64,000 bases of DNA from contig JAEWKT010000039.1 of NCBI GenBank assembly GCA_023393635.1, forward strand, positions 1 to 64,000, given 5' to 3'. Of the stretch, positions 24,077 to 33,539 are shown in pieces (the stretch's first letter is position 1; each line of letters begins with the position of its first letter). Source of the stretch: Pseudomonadota bacterium. Its GTDB lineage: Bacteria > Pseudomonadota > Gammaproteobacteria > Pseudomonadales > Moraxellaceae. The translations under genes were made by a program, and so were the position numbers. The notes under the pieces are model-generated. The model made no database searches. It was not told the DNA's origin and worked only from the letters and a program-made list of their open reading frames with translations.

Positions 24077-26824
24077 TTAGCCTAAGCGGCCGTGACATTG
24101 CTTAAACTTTTTACCTGAACCGCAAGGACAAGGTGCATTACGGCTGACATTGGCATAGGTTTTACTGCTTTGCTGAGCGGCACGTAAAGCTTCTGCCTGA
24201 TTAATACCCGTTAGTTCTGGATCTTGATGCATCTCGCCAGTTAGACCATCAACTTCACTATGCTGGAACGATAACTGCATTGCTTCGGCATCACGCTGCT
24301 GCTGTGCTTCTAACTCTGCCAGCTCTTCAGCCGTTGGCAAATGAACGCGCGCTAAATCTTGCACCACTTCAGTTTTAATGCCACCCAACAAGGCCTGGAA
24401 TAAACTAAAGGCTTCACGCTTATATTCCTGCTCAGGGTTCTTTTGTGCATAGCCACGCAAATGAATGCCTTGACGCAAGTAATCCATGGCTGCCAAATGT
24501 TCTTTCCAGTGTTTGTCCAGCGATTGCAGCATAAAATGACGTTCAAGCATCGGTGCAGTGTCTTCACCCATTTGCTCACGGCGCTCATTATAGCGATCAA
24601 TACCAGCCTGAATTACTTTTTCAAGCAAGCCTTCTTCATCCAGGCGACGATCGTCATTCAGCCATTGTTGAACTGGCAATTCAAGTGCCAACTCTTGTCT
24701 TAAAGCGTCCTGTAGACCTGGCACATCCCATTGATCTTCAATGCTACCAGGTGGAATATAATTGCTGACTAACCCTTCAATGACATCATGATGCATGTTG
24801 ATAATACCGTCTTTTAGCGAACTCTCGGCTAAAATCGCATCACGCTGTGTATAAATAATCTGACGCTGTTCATTGGCCACGTCATCATATTTTAGCAAGT
24901 TTTTACGAATATCAAAGTTACGCGCTTCTACCTTGCGCTGGGCATTTTCAATCGAGCGACTAACCATTTTATGTTCAATGGCTTCATCTTCTTTTAAGCC
25001 CATGGCACGCATCATGCCAACCACGCGGTCACCTGCAAAGATGCGCATTAAGTCATCTTCAAGTGACAAGTAAAAACGTGACACGCCTGGATCGCCCTGA
25101 CGACCAGAACGACCACGCAACTGGTTATCAATACGACGTGATTCGTGACGCTCCGAACCAATAATATGCAAGCCACCTGCATCTAGCACGTGTTGATGAT
25201 TGACATCCCACTCTTGCTTTAATTGTTGAATTTGCTCAGACGTCGGGTTTTCGATTTGTTCGGCGATTGCTTTCCAGTTACCACCGAGCAGAATATCTGT
25301 ACCACGGCCTGCCATATTGGTGGCAATAGTGACTGCGCCAGGACGACCTGCCTGTGCAATGATATCGGCTTCGCGGTCATGTTGCTTGGCATTCAATACT
25401 TCGTGGGCAATGCCTGCCTGGGTAAGTTTGCTGGATAAATACTCACTGGCTTCAATGGTGGCAGTACCAACCAGAATCGGGGCATTTTTTTCGGTGGTGA
25501 TTTGCTTGATTTCTTCGATAATGGCAGCGTATTTGCCATCACGATTAAGAAAAATTAAATCATTGTTATCTTGGCGAACCATTGGGCGGTGGGTTGGAAT
25601 GATCACCACATCCAGGTTATAAATTTGTTTAAACTCAGTTGCTTCGGTATCAGCTGTACCCGTCATGCCCGACAGTTTATTATATAAACGGAAATAATTC
25701 TGGAACGTGGTGGTAGCCAGTGTCTGATTTTCTGGCTGAATATTCACACCTTCTTTGGCTTCTACTGCCTGATGCAGGCCTTCTGACCAGCGACGACCTG
25801 GCATGGTACGGCCAGTATGCTCATCGACAATCACAATCTCGCCATCGTTAACGATATACTGTACATCACGCTGGAATAGATGATGCGCGCGTACTGCCGC
25901 ATTAACATGATGTAATAAATTGAGATTACCCGCAGAATATAAACTTTCTCCTTCTGCCAGCAACTCCATTTTAATCAGTTCTTGCTCAACAAACTCAAAA
26001 CCAGCTTCAGTTATTTCAATGGAGCGTTGTTTTTCATCAATCCAGAAGTCGCCGCCATCAATTTCTTTTTCTTCTTTTTGACGCGTCAGCCGTGGTGCCA
26101 ATAGATTAATCATGGCGTACAGTCTGGAAGAATCTTCACTCTGGCCTGAAATAATCAGTGGCGTGCGTGCTTCATCAATTAAAATAGAATCGACTTCATC
26201 AATAATAGCGAAGTTTAGGCCACGTTGTTTTTTCTCATCCAGTGAAAACACCATGTTGTCACGTAGATAGTCAAAACCAAATTCGTTGTTGGTGCCGTAA
26301 GTAATATCTGCCTGATAGGCCTGTAGTTTTTCTTGTGGCGGCTGCATGGAATAAATCACGCCAACCGTCAAGCCCAAAAATTCAAACAATGGACGGTTTA
26401 GCTCAGCATCACGTGAGGCCAAATAATCGTTAACCGTCACCACGTGCACGCCAAGGCCACTAATGGCGTTTAAGTAACATGCCAAGGTACCCATGAGGGT
26501 TTTACCTTCCCCTGTACGCATTTCGGCAATTTTACCGTCATGCAGGGTCATACCACCAATCAACTGCACATCATAATGGCGCATGCCCAGTACACGACTG
26601 GCGGCTTCACGACATACAGCAAATGCTTCAGGCAGTAGCTTCTCCAGACTTTCACCTTGCTGATGACGTTGTCTAAATTCAGCAGTTTTGTTTAATAGTT
26701 CAGCATCACTTAACGCCGATATCGTCGGTTCTAGTGCATTAATGGCTTCAACATTTTTGCGCATTCGCTTGAGCTCACGCTCATTTTTAGTACCGAAGAC
26801 TCCTCCGATAAGACGTGCTAACAT
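24077..26824 (-). CDS. secA: Preprotein translocase ATPase SecA
   Basis: SecA is the motor that drives unfolded precursor proteins through SecYEG. It has 915 residues. Walker A is MRTGEGKTLMG near residue 105 and the DEAD box is IIDEVDSILIDEARTPLIIS near residue 208. The second nucleotide domain has VTIATNMAGRGTDILLGG and ESRRIDNQLRGRSGRQGDPG. The C-terminus is the zinc-binding SecB and phospholipid tail NAPCPCGSGKKFKQCHG, three Cys and one His. A 311-bp intergenic region precedes it. Monocistronic, with a good terminator. Confidence 0.98.
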   Translation of the reverse strand: MLARLIGGVFGTKNERELKRMRKNVEAINALEPTISALSDAELLNKTAEFRQRHQQGESLEKLLPEAFAVCREAASRVLGMRHYDVQLIGGMTLHDGKIAEMRTGEGKTLMGTLACYLNAISGLGVHVVTVNDYLASRDAELNRPLFEFLGLTVGVIYSMQPPQEKLQAYQADITYGTNNEFGFDYLRDNMVFSLDEKKQRGLNFAIIDEVDSILIDEARTPLIISGQSEDSSRLYAMINLLAPRLTRQKEEKEIDGGDFWIDEKQRSIEITEAGFEFVEQELIKMELLAEGESLYSAGNLNLLHHVNAAVRAHHLFQRDVQYIVNDGEIVIVDEHTGRTMPGRRWSEGLHQAVEAKEGVNIQPENQTLATTTFQNYFRLYNKLSGMTGTADTEATEFKQIYNLDVVIIPTHRPMVRQDNNDLIFLNRDGKYAAIIEEIKQITTEKNAPILVGTATIEASEYLSSKLTQAGIAHEVLNAKQHDREADIIAQAGRPGAVTIATNMAGRGTDILLGGNWKAIAEQIENPTSEQIQQLKQEWDVNHQHVLDAGGLHIIGSERHESRRIDNQLRGRSGRQGDPGVSRFYLSLEDDLMRIFAGDRVVGMMRAMGLKEDEAIEHKMVSRSIENAQRKVEARNFDIRKNLLKYDDVANEQRQIIYTQRDAILAESSLKDGIINMHHDVIEGLVSNYIPPGSIEDQWDVPGLQDALRQELALELPVQQWLNDDRRLDEEGLLEKVIQAGIDRYNERREQMGEDTAPMLERHFMLQSLDKHWKEHLAAMDYLRQGIHLRGYAQKNPEQEYKREAFSLFQALLGGIKTEVVQDLARVHLPTAEELAELEAQQQRDAEAMQLSFQHSEVDGLTGEMHQDPELTGINQAEALRAAQQSSKTYANVSRNAPCPCGSGKKFKQCHGRLG

Positions 26825-27135
26825 GGATTAAACTCTCAAATACCCTAATTTAAATTAAGCAGTTTTATTTTTGCCCTTGGCTATTATGGTGACAGCGTCA
26901 ATAAGTGCAAGTGCTAGTTGCGTTTGATAACACAAAAACTTATGTTATTTTTGATTCAATTGCTTCAATTGAACCCATCCCAATACTTAAAACAACCTAA
27001 ATGGCATTTCTTTATCTGCAAAAATGATATACAAATCAATAAACATTGCTTTTCATTTAATTGCAATTAGGTGCATAGTAGGTTTTATAGATAGCTCACT
27101 CAATATGAGCGAACACCCAACAAAGGAGCATAACG
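26825..27135. promoter_or_regulatory. Divergent region secA / 1-Cys peroxiredoxin
   Basis: No gene is present here. For the peroxiredoxin a good promoter is seen: TTGCAA (27061-27066), a 17-bp spacer and TTTATA (27084-27089). An imperfect palindrome GCTCA...TGAGC follows near 27095-27112, just past the likely start of transcription. The secA side shows AT-rich DNA but no clear promoter. Confidence 0.45.
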
Positions 27136-27777
27136 ATGACAATTCGTTTAGGTGATACCGCCCCTGATTTTACGCAGGATTCTAATGAAGGCACAATTAA
27201 CTTTCATGAGTGGCTAGGCGATAGCTGGGGTGTGCTTTTTTCTCACCCTGCCGATTATACGCCAGTATGTACTACTGAGCTGGGTTTAACTGCAAAGCTA
27301 AAAGGCGAATTTGCCAAGCGTAATGTAAAAGCGATTGCGTTATCTGTTGATGATGCTGAGTCGCACAAAGGCTGGATTAACGATATTAACGAAACACAAG
27401 GCTGTCAGGTTGATTTTCCAATTCTTGCCGACAATGACCGCAAAGTATCTGAGCTTTATGGCTTTATTCATCCCAATGCAAGCGATACCCTAACAGTACG
27501 CTCACTGGTGGTCATTGACCCTAACAAAAAAGTACGCTTAATTATTACTTATCCTGCCAGCACAGGCCGTAACTTTAATGAAATCATTCGGGTAATTGAT
27601 TCTCTTCAATTGACTGATAACTATAAAGTTGCTACACCAGGTAACTGGCAGCAAGGTGATGACGTGGTGATTGTGCCTTCAATTAAAGATGAAGAAGAGC
27701 TAAAACAGCGTTTCCCTAAAGGCTATAACGCCGTTAAGCCTTATTTGCGCATGACGCCACAACCTGATAAAGACTAA
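27136..27777 (+). CDS. Peroxiredoxin, 1-Cys Prx6 type
   Basis: This thiol peroxidase has 213 residues. The active site is FSHPADYTPVCTTELG, with the peroxidatic Cys at about residue 47 and the Thr three residues before. The Prx6-type C-terminal extension VATPGNWQQGDDVVIVPS follows. No resolving Cys of the typical 2-Cys kind is present: one further Cys lies in ETQGCQVDF. The RBS AAAGGAG is spaced seven bases from the ATG. It is the second of two peroxiredoxins in this region and is preceded by a recognisable promoter. Confidence 0.93.
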   Translation: MTIRLGDTAPDFTQDSNEGTINFHEWLGDSWGVLFSHPADYTPVCTTELGLTAKLKGEFAKRNVKAIALSVDDAESHKGWINDINETQGCQVDFPILADNDRKVSELYGFIHPNASDTLTVRSLVVIDPNKKVRLIITYPASTGRNFNEIIRVIDSLQLTDNYKVATPGNWQQGDDVVIVPSIKDEEELKQRFPKGYNAVKPYLRMTPQPDKD

Positions 27778-27805
27778 GTGATTAGATTTATCGACAGACT
27801 GTACA

Positions 27806-27840
27806 CAAGCACGTTCTGGTAACACAGAACGTGTTTTTTA
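27806..27840 (+). terminator. Terminator after the Prx6 gene
   Basis: CACGTTCTG (27810-27818) and CAGAACGTG (27825-27833) form a stem followed by six T, ending the peroxiredoxin transcript. Confidence 0.85.
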
Positions 27841-27855
27841 TGGCCTACACCTTAA

Positions 27856-28254
27856 TTAAACTTGGTTTTGTTTATAGCAGGCTTGCGCATCATTTAAAGT
27901 AAACCATTCTGATTTTGATTCACAATAAATCTGATAATGTGGTGCTGGAATGTGGCCTTGTGTGACCGTGCCTAAACGCAGGCGTATGATTTCTGGCATA
28001 TCAGTTCGCTGACTAAACAACGGACTGCCACAATGACTGCAAAATACACGACGTTTGTTGGGGCTGGAAAAGTAGGACTTTAATAACGCTTCACCTTTTA
28101 ATATATAAAATGCTTTAAGCTGAATTGGTGCGTTAGTCACAAAAGGTGTGCCTTGCGCCTGCTTACATTGATTGCAGTGACAAATGACCACCTCCTGAAT
28201 TTCGCCATGATATTCATATTGAATTTGCTGACACAAGCAGTGGCCTTTAATCAT
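27856..28254 (-). CDS. GFA-family zinc protein (glutathione-dependent formaldehyde-activating like)
   Basis: The protein has about 132 residues in the CENP-V/GFA beta-sandwich fold. It has the typical Cys sets: GHCLCQQIQY at the start, ICHCNQCKQAQGTPF in the middle, and CSHCGSPLFSQ further on, which bind two zinc ions. The founding enzyme accelerates adduct formation between formaldehyde and glutathione, but most members have no proved function. The ATG at 28254 was chosen because AGGAAAA lies just before it; an upstream ATG would add 13 residues overlapping the SPOR gene. It follows the SPOR gene closely and may share its message. Confidence 0.85.
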   Translation of the reverse strand: MIKGHCLCQQIQYEYHGEIQEVVICHCNQCKQAQGTPFVTNAPIQLKAFYILKGEALLKSYFSSPNKRRVFCSHCGSPLFSQRTDMPEIIRLRLGTVTQGHIPAPHYQIYCESKSEWFTLNDAQACYKQNQV

Positions 28255-28270
28255 GGTTTTTCCTATAGCT

Positions 28271-29575
28271 TTACTCTGGCGGCTGCCAATCAATTACCCA
28301 GGCACTTTTAGCATTTAAGCTCTCATCTTTGGCAACCTGACTGCGCAGTGCATCGGCTGCAGCACGGCCTTTTTCTGGCCCAACCATCACCCGTACGCCT
28401 TTGGAAGTCTGACTGGTTTTTACCTTATAGCCCTTAGCACGTAATTTGGCTACTACTGAGTCGGCATTGGCCTGATTAGACGCAATCGCCACTTGTACCA
28501 TCCACGGTTTTGTGTCGCCCTCCAAAATAGCACGGCCCCGCTCTTCTTCCAGCTTTTTATTGGCCAGCTGTAAATCTGAGTTGGTACTATTTGCGGCTTT
28601 ACGTGCAGCGTCTTGTTTCTCTTTATCTTCCCGTTCCTGCTTTTTCTTTTCTTCTTCAGCCTTACGTTTGGCTGCTAACTCCTCTTCCTTTTTTTGCCTG
28701 GCATCGTCTTCTGCCTTGCGTTTGGCAAGCAACTCTTTTTCTTTTTTCTGCTTGGCTTCCTCTTCAGCCTTTTGTTTGGCTAGAAGCTCTTGCTCTTTTT
28801 TACGTTTGGCTTCATCTTCAGCTTTTTGCTTCGCCAGTTGCTCCTGTTCCTTTTTGCGCCTGGCTTCATCTTCAGCTTTTTGCTTGGCCGCCAGTTCAGT
28901 CTCTTTCTTTTTGGCTTCACGCTCTGCTTTATGCTTCGCTTCTAGCTGTAGCCGTTCTTTTTCAATTCTTTCAGCTTGGGCTTTTTGTAAGGCTTCTTTT
29001 TCAGCACGTGCTTTTTCAGCTCTTTCCCGTGCTGCAATTACGGCTTGCTCTGCTGTACTACTTGCTTTTTGTGCTGCATCAGCACGCACGTTGGCCTGGG
29101 CAGCCAGTCGCTCAATTTCTGCACGTTGCGCTGCATTTTTCTGTTGAGCATTGTCATCAATTAACTCTGGCGGGATGGAATCTGAACTCATTGCCTGCGC
29201 ATCAAGTCGGGATTGACGCTTGGCCAATTGCGCAGCATATTCTTCTGCGGCACGCCTTGCTGCATCTGCTTCTGCTTTTTGCTGCAACGCCAGATACTCG
29301 GCAGTTTTGGCTTCTTGTTCAGCAACCATTTTTTCACGTTGGGCGCGCTGTTTTTCTAGCAATTGCCGCTCAGTTTCAACATCAATCGTCAGTGGTTGCA
29401 ACCGATCTGCATCATTAGTGTGTTGTGCTGACTGACTGGTGGTTACTGTCGGAGTAGCTGTTCTTTGAGGTATGGTTAACGCTTGCTCGCCCTGACCTTT
29501 GAGTAACAAAGCTGCAAGTAATGCGCCTCCCCCCAGCAATACAACGCCTCCCATCCAACGCTGTTTATTATTCAT
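28271..29575 (-). CDS. SPOR-domain membrane protein with long coiled coil (DedD-like)
   Basis: The protein has about 434 residues. A short cytoplasmic start is followed by one membrane segment (GGVVLLGGGALLAALLL), then a very long Lys/Glu/Ala helical region. A C-terminal SPOR domain (PWMVQVAIASNQANADSVV and VRVMVGPEKGRAAADAL) binds denuded septal glycan strands. The helical region contains about five copies of an 18-residue unit, LAKQKAEDEARRKKEQE-like. The start at 29575 overlaps the folC stop as ATGA; an ATG two codons earlier is possible. The place after accD-folC is usual for the DedD/SPOR gene, but cvpA and purF, often next, are missing here. A role in cell division is likely. Confidence 0.85.
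   Translation of the reverse strand: MNNKQRWMGGVVLLGGGALLAALLLKGQGEQALTIPQRTATPTVTTSQSAQHTNDADRLQPLTIDVETERQLLEKQRAQREKMVAEQEAKTAEYLALQQKAEADAARRAAEEYAAQLAKRQSRLDAQAMSSDSIPPELIDDNAQQKNAAQRAEIERLAAQANVRADAAQKASSTAEQAVIAARERAEKARAEKEALQKAQAERIEKERLQLEAKHKAEREAKKKETELAAKQKAEDEARRKKEQEQLAKQKAEDEAKRKKEQELLAKQKAEEEAKQKKEKELLAKRKAEDDARQKKEEELAAKRKAEEEKKKQEREDKEKQDAARKAANSTNSDLQLANKKLEEERGRAILEGDTKPWMVQVAIASNQANADSVVAKLRAKGYKVKTSQTSKGVRVMVGPEKGRAAADALRSQVAKDESLNAKSAWVIDWQPPE
28640..28930 (-). repeat. 54-bp in-frame tandem repeats in the SPOR gene
   Basis: About five units of 18 codons, with conserved Ala-Lys-x-Lys-Ala-Glu-x-x-Ala and Lys-Lys-Glu, extend the coiled coil. The units differ by several substitutions, so the repeat is old and selected. 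Confidence 0.7.
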
Positions 29576-30858
29576 TGCCATGACGCTAGGGACTCCCAAA
29601 CTGCCTCTAAAGTGTGGAAAGATCCACACACGATGATAATATCTTGTAATTGACTGTCTTGTAAGGCTGCTGCAAAAGCTGCCGCAATATCCTGATGTTC
29701 TGACGTTTGCGCATCACTTACTGCATCGCGCAATTGCTGCATGCTGGCTGCACGCACGCCGTTTAAAGGCGCAATATACCAGTGCTGCGTGACAGGCTTT
29801 AATAATGCAGCAACGCCTATAATATCTTTATCAGCCAGCATTGAAAAAACCAGGCGGATATGACGATGCTTGCCAGGATGTTGCTGTTGATAAAACGCAA
29901 GCTGCTTTAATAAAAAGTTAACCCCATGCACATTATGGGCAACATCTAAAATAATGGTGCGGTCATTAAATTGCCTGACCTCAAAACGCCCTGCAATATG
30001 TGCATGTGCCACGCCATAAGCGATGGCCTGCTCACTGATGTGAAGCGCACTTAAAAGCACTGCACTAATCGCAGCCGCCACATTGACCATCGCCAATTGA
30101 GGTAATGGCAATGCCAAAGTAGCCGCTGGACTAGCGTAATAAAATACAGCATCGTCATAACGCCACACGTAATCGCGCTCGCCTACCAACAGTTGGCAAT
30201 TGAGTTTGGCCGCTTGATCTATAATGGCGTCTGGAACATTGGCTTCAGAAAACACCACTGGTATATTAGGCCGCATAATGCCAGCTTTCTCGAAAGCAAT
30301 TTTTTCAATGCTATCGCCTAGCCAATCCACATGATCTAAACCAATATTGGTAATCACAGCAACATCAGGATCAATTAAATTAACAGCATCCAAGCGACCG
30401 CCCAGACCAACCTCTAATACCCAAACATCACACCGCTGTTGTTTAAAAATCACAAAAGCTGCCAAAGTCGTGGCTTCAAAAAAAGACAAGCTTAAATTGC
30501 ATGCAACGCGGGCTTGCTCCACCTCAACAAATGCAGCAATTAATAGTTTATCGTCAATCTGTACACCGTTTAACTTAATGCGCTCATTAAAGCGATAAAT
30601 ATGCGGTGATTGGTACAGCCCCACTTGATAGTCAGCCGCCTGATAAATGGCAGCAATGGTTGTGGTAGTAGAGCCTTTACCATTGGTGCCAGCAACTGTG
30701 ATGACTTCAGCATTGGGCTTTAATAAATCAAGCTGCTGCGCCACTGGTCGAATACGCTCCAGCCCTAAATCAATGGCAGTGACATGAATGCTGTCCCAGT
30801 AATCTAGCCAGTGCTGTAGGGATGAGCTTGCTGTTGGAACCGTCATACTTTGGTTCAT
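29572..30858 (-). CDS. folC: Bifunctional folylpolyglutamate / dihydrofolate synthase
   Basis: FolC adds glutamate to dihydropteroate to give dihydrofolate, and then elongates the glutamate tail of folates, using ATP. The P-loop is VAGTNGKGSTTTTIAAI near residue 58, and the Mur-ligase family pattern continues with SPHIYRFNERIKLNG. EVGLGGRLDAVN with the catalytic acidic residues follows, then TNIGLDHVDWLG. The C-terminal domain begins at GRFEVRQF and includes ILDVAHNVHG. It has 428 residues, as expected, in the string accD-folC-SPOR. Two in-frame ATG are close together; the first follows GGGTGGG. Confidence 0.95.
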   Translation of the reverse strand: MNQSMTVPTASSSLQHWLDYWDSIHVTAIDLGLERIRPVAQQLDLLKPNAEVITVAGTNGKGSTTTTIAAIYQAADYQVGLYQSPHIYRFNERIKLNGVQIDDKLLIAAFVEVEQARVACNLSLSFFEATTLAAFVIFKQQRCDVWVLEVGLGGRLDAVNLIDPDVAVITNIGLDHVDWLGDSIEKIAFEKAGIMRPNIPVVFSEANVPDAIIDQAAKLNCQLLVGERDYVWRYDDAVFYYASPAATLALPLPQLAMVNVAAAISAVLLSALHISEQAIAYGVAHAHIAGRFEVRQFNDRTIILDVAHNVHGVNFLLKQLAFYQQQHPGKHRHIRLVFSMLADKDIIGVAALLKPVTQHWYIAPLNGVRAASMQQLRDAVSDAQTSEHQDIAAAFAAALQDSQLQDIIIVCGSFHTLEAVWESLASWQ

Positions 30859-30867
30859 GACCCACCC

Positions 30868-31788
30868 TTACGGTAAATTCATCAATTTGGCCACAAGCCG
30901 CTGGATGGTATCTCTAAGGGCATGACGATGAACAATCTGGTCAATCACGCCATGCTCTAGCAAAAACTCAGCACGCTGAAATGGTTCTTGTAGCACTTCA
31001 CGCACGGTTTGCTCAATCACACGTTTGCCTGCAAAACCAACCATCGCTTTGGGTTCCGCCAAGTGAATATCACCCAACATGGCCAATGATGCCGTCACAC
31101 CGCCATACACAGGATGCGTTAACACCACAATATAAGGCAGATGGGCTTGCTTTAAGCGTTCCGCAGCAGCAGCGGTACGTGCCATTTGCATGAGAGAAAT
31201 CATGCCTTCCTGCATACGCGCGCCACCTGATGCTGCAAAGCAAATCAGGGGTTGCTGTAGGCTAATGGCCGTTTCAGCCGCCAATACAAAGCGATCACCC
31301 ACCACCGAACCCATAGAGCCGCCCATAAAGTCAAACTCAAACGCACAAGCCACCATAGGGATTGCCCCTACCACGCCCTGCATCACAACCAAGGCTTCAC
31401 TTTCATTGGTTTGTTGCTGCGCTTTAATTAATCGCTGCGAATACGGCTGACTATCTATAAAACCTAAAGGGTCTTTTGGGCTAAACTCCTGGCCAATCTC
31501 ACACTCTACCTGATCAAAAAACCAGTTCAGCCGATCACGTGCTTTCATGCGCAAATGTTCATCACATTGCGGGCACACATAGGCATTAAACGCCATGGCA
31601 GTACGCGTGACTACCGAATGACATTCAGGGCATTCAATGGTGGGCTCGGTATGCAGTGCCATAGGCCCTTGCGGATAATCTCTGGGCATTACACCAGGGA
31701 CAGGGCGCTCTAGCCAGGTGTTTGCTGGGGTATTTTCGCTAGCCGATGGCGTAATGGGTTTAGCTTGCTTGGTCGCTTTTACTGTCAT
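30868..31788 (-). CDS. accD: Acetyl-CoA carboxylase carboxyltransferase beta subunit
   Basis: AccD forms the carboxyltransferase with AccA in the first committed step of fatty acid synthesis. The N-terminal four-Cys zinc ribbon is CPECHSVVTRTAMAFNAYVCPQCDEH. The crotonase-like core follows, with FAASGGARMQEGMISLMQMA and the biotin/CoA site THPVYGGVTASLAMLGD. A leading stretch of about 45 residues is Pro/Thr-rich and probably flexible. The start codon overlaps the trpA stop as ATGA, so accD is translationally coupled to trpA. Length 306. Confidence 0.96.
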   Translation of the reverse strand: MTVKATKQAKPITPSASENTPANTWLERPVPGVMPRDYPQGPMALHTEPTIECPECHSVVTRTAMAFNAYVCPQCDEHLRMKARDRLNWFFDQVECEIGQEFSPKDPLGFIDSQPYSQRLIKAQQQTNESEALVVMQGVVGAIPMVACAFEFDFMGGSMGSVVGDRFVLAAETAISLQQPLICFAASGGARMQEGMISLMQMARTAAAAERLKQAHLPYIVVLTHPVYGGVTASLAMLGDIHLAEPKAMVGFAGKRVIEQTVREVLQEPFQRAEFLLEHGVIDQIVHRHALRDTIQRLVAKLMNLP

Positions 31789-32588
31789 GCCAGTTCATCG
31801 AGCGCGGCCCGAAGCTCCTTAATTTTTTCAACTGCCATATTATGCGCTACATCAACAGGATTTTCGCCAAACGGCTGCACCAGCACACTGCCTACAATCA
31901 CTGCATCGGCCACACTGCCCATTTTTTTGGCTGTTTCAGCATCACGAATACCAAAACCTACACCCACTGGTAAGTTTGTCTGGGCTTTTACTTTGGCAAT
32001 ACGCGCGGCTGCTTCTGTGGTATCTAAAGCACCTGAGCCTGTCACGCCTTTAAGCGACACGTAATAGATAAAGCCACGTGCTTGGCTCAATACATGGCCA
32101 ATGCGCTCATCAGTTGAAGTTGGCGCAAGTAAAAAAATTGGGTCAAGGTCATATTGTTTTAAAATAACATCAAATCCGCCCACTTCTTCGGGCGGCAAAT
32201 CTACAATTAACAAACCATCAACGCCCGACTCACTGGCACGTTTGGAAAAGTTTTCATAACCAATAATCTCTAAAGGGTTTAAATAGCCCATCAAGACCAC
32301 TGGGGTAGTATTATCGTTTTTACGAAACTCGGCCACCATGTCCAGCACGTTTAAGGTATTGGTGCCACCTGCTAGCGCACGCTCGGCGGCTAATGCAATC
32401 ACTGGCCCATCTGCCATTGGGTCAGAAAACGGTAAACCTATTTCTAGTACATCTACACCCGCTGTCACCAGATCATGCAATAAAGGTACGGTTACCTCTG
32501 GGGCAGGATCACCAGCCATAATATAAGAAACCAAAGCTTTGCGACCATTATTTTTTAACGTGGTAAACTGCGTAGTAAGACGTGACAT
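31785..32588 (-). CDS. trpA: Tryptophan synthase alpha subunit
   Basis: TrpA splits indole-3-glycerol phosphate to indole, which passes through a tunnel to TrpB. It is a TIM barrel of 267 residues. The catalytic Glu is in VDVLEIGLPFSDPMADGP and the catalytic Asp is in GLLIVDLPPEE. The phosphate-binding loops are YYVSLKGVTGSG and PVGVGFGIRDAE. It starts the trpA-accD-folC-SPOR run. The usual partner trpB is 6.6 kb away on the same strand, separated by several genes and a CRISPR array. Confidence 0.96.
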   Translation of the reverse strand: MSRLTTQFTTLKNNGRKALVSYIMAGDPAPEVTVPLLHDLVTAGVDVLEIGLPFSDPMADGPVIALAAERALAGGTNTLNVLDMVAEFRKNDNTTPVVLMGYLNPLEIIGYENFSKRASESGVDGLLIVDLPPEEVGGFDVILKQYDLDPIFLLAPTSTDERIGHVLSQARGFIYYVSLKGVTGSGALDTTEAAARIAKVKAQTNLPVGVGFGIRDAETAKKMGSVADAVIVGSVLVQPFGENPVDVAHNMAVEKIKELRAALDELA

Positions 32589-32869
32589 AACACCTAGATT
32601 CCCAACCAGATCAACAAAGACCCTTAGTCAATAAGTTAAAGTGAATTACATTGTAGCCTGAAAATTAATGCTAAAAAATAATAGCTTTGTCATTCATCAA
32701 CACTTTCACTTTATATAGCATTTAATCATAAACCATTACTGCATAGATTGCTTATTTTGGCGGCTGTTTTTGACTGCTGATTTTGAAAGATGATGATGCT
32801 TTAATTTTTAAAATGAAAGTGACACAATATTGTCCCTTCTATAAAGCCAGCAAAGAGTTTGAGAGCCGT

Positions 32870-33538
32870 ATGAGTCAAGACACGTGGACAGCCGTTGATG
32901 AGTATCTAGAATCCCGTTTTATTGCGGCTGACCCAGCACTTGAACATGCCCAGCAAGCCACCGTAGAAGCAGGCCTTCCTCCTCATTTGGCAGTGTCTGG
33001 CCTGCAAGGCAAATTTTTGCAAATGCTGGCACAAATTCATGGTGCAAAAACCATACTGGAAATTGGCACACTGGCTGGCTACAGCACCATATGGCTAGCA
33101 CGCGCTTTGCCTGAAGATGGCCGCTTAATTAGTTTAGAGGCCGTACCTACCAATGTGACATTAGCACGTAAAAATATTGAATATGCTAAGCTTTCGCATC
33201 TGGTAACCATTCATGCGGGCAAAGCACTGGATGTGTTTCCTGACATTGAGCGATCAGAAAATGTGCCGTTTGATTTAATTTTTATTGATGCGGATAAATC
33301 AGGCTATAAAGATTACGTTGACTGGGCACTCAAACTATCACGCAAAGGCACAGTGATTATTTTAGACAATGTGATTCGTGATGGCGGCATTGTTAATTTC
33401 GACAATAACACCCGCACCATGCGTGGCCTGCGTGAATATTTTGATCATCTTGCCGCACAACATAAAATTACCAGCACCACATTACAAACCGTGGGCAGCA
33501 AGGGATATGATGGTTTTACCCTTGCTGTGGTTTTATAG
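32870..33538 (+). CDS. Class I SAM-dependent O-methyltransferase
   Basis: The protein has 222 residues and belongs to the O-methyltransferase family 3 related to catechol and caffeoyl-CoA methyltransferases. SAM motif I is ILEIGTLAGYSTIWLARAL, and motif II/III has ISLEAVPTNVTLARKNIE. The metal and catalytic pattern is IFIDADKSGYKDYVDWAL followed by IILDNVIRDGGIV. The ATG at 32870 has GAGAG just before; the upstream frame to 32783 is not protein-like. It faces a truncated hydrolase gene whose stop codon lies two bases beyond its own. The acceptor substrate is unknown. Confidence 0.88.
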   Translation: MSQDTWTAVDEYLESRFIAADPALEHAQQATVEAGLPPHLAVSGLQGKFLQMLAQIHGAKTILEIGTLAGYSTIWLARALPEDGRLISLEAVPTNVTLARKNIEYAKLSHLVTIHAGKALDVFPDIERSENVPFDLIFIDADKSGYKDYVDWALKLSRKGTVIILDNVIRDGGIVNFDNNTRTMRGLREYFDHLAAQHKITSTTLQTVGSKGYDGFTLAVVL

Positions 33539-33539
33539 T

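Noticed and set aside
28512..29418. Long Ser/Ala/Cys- and Leu/Phe-rich plus-strand frames of 211 and 275 codons
   Set aside because: They are antisense shadows of the Lys/Glu/Ala-rich coiled coil of the SPOR gene.
32783..32869. N-terminal extension of the O-methyltransferase by 29 codons
   Set aside because: The extension does not resemble the family's start, and the ATG at 32870 has a suitably placed GAGAG.
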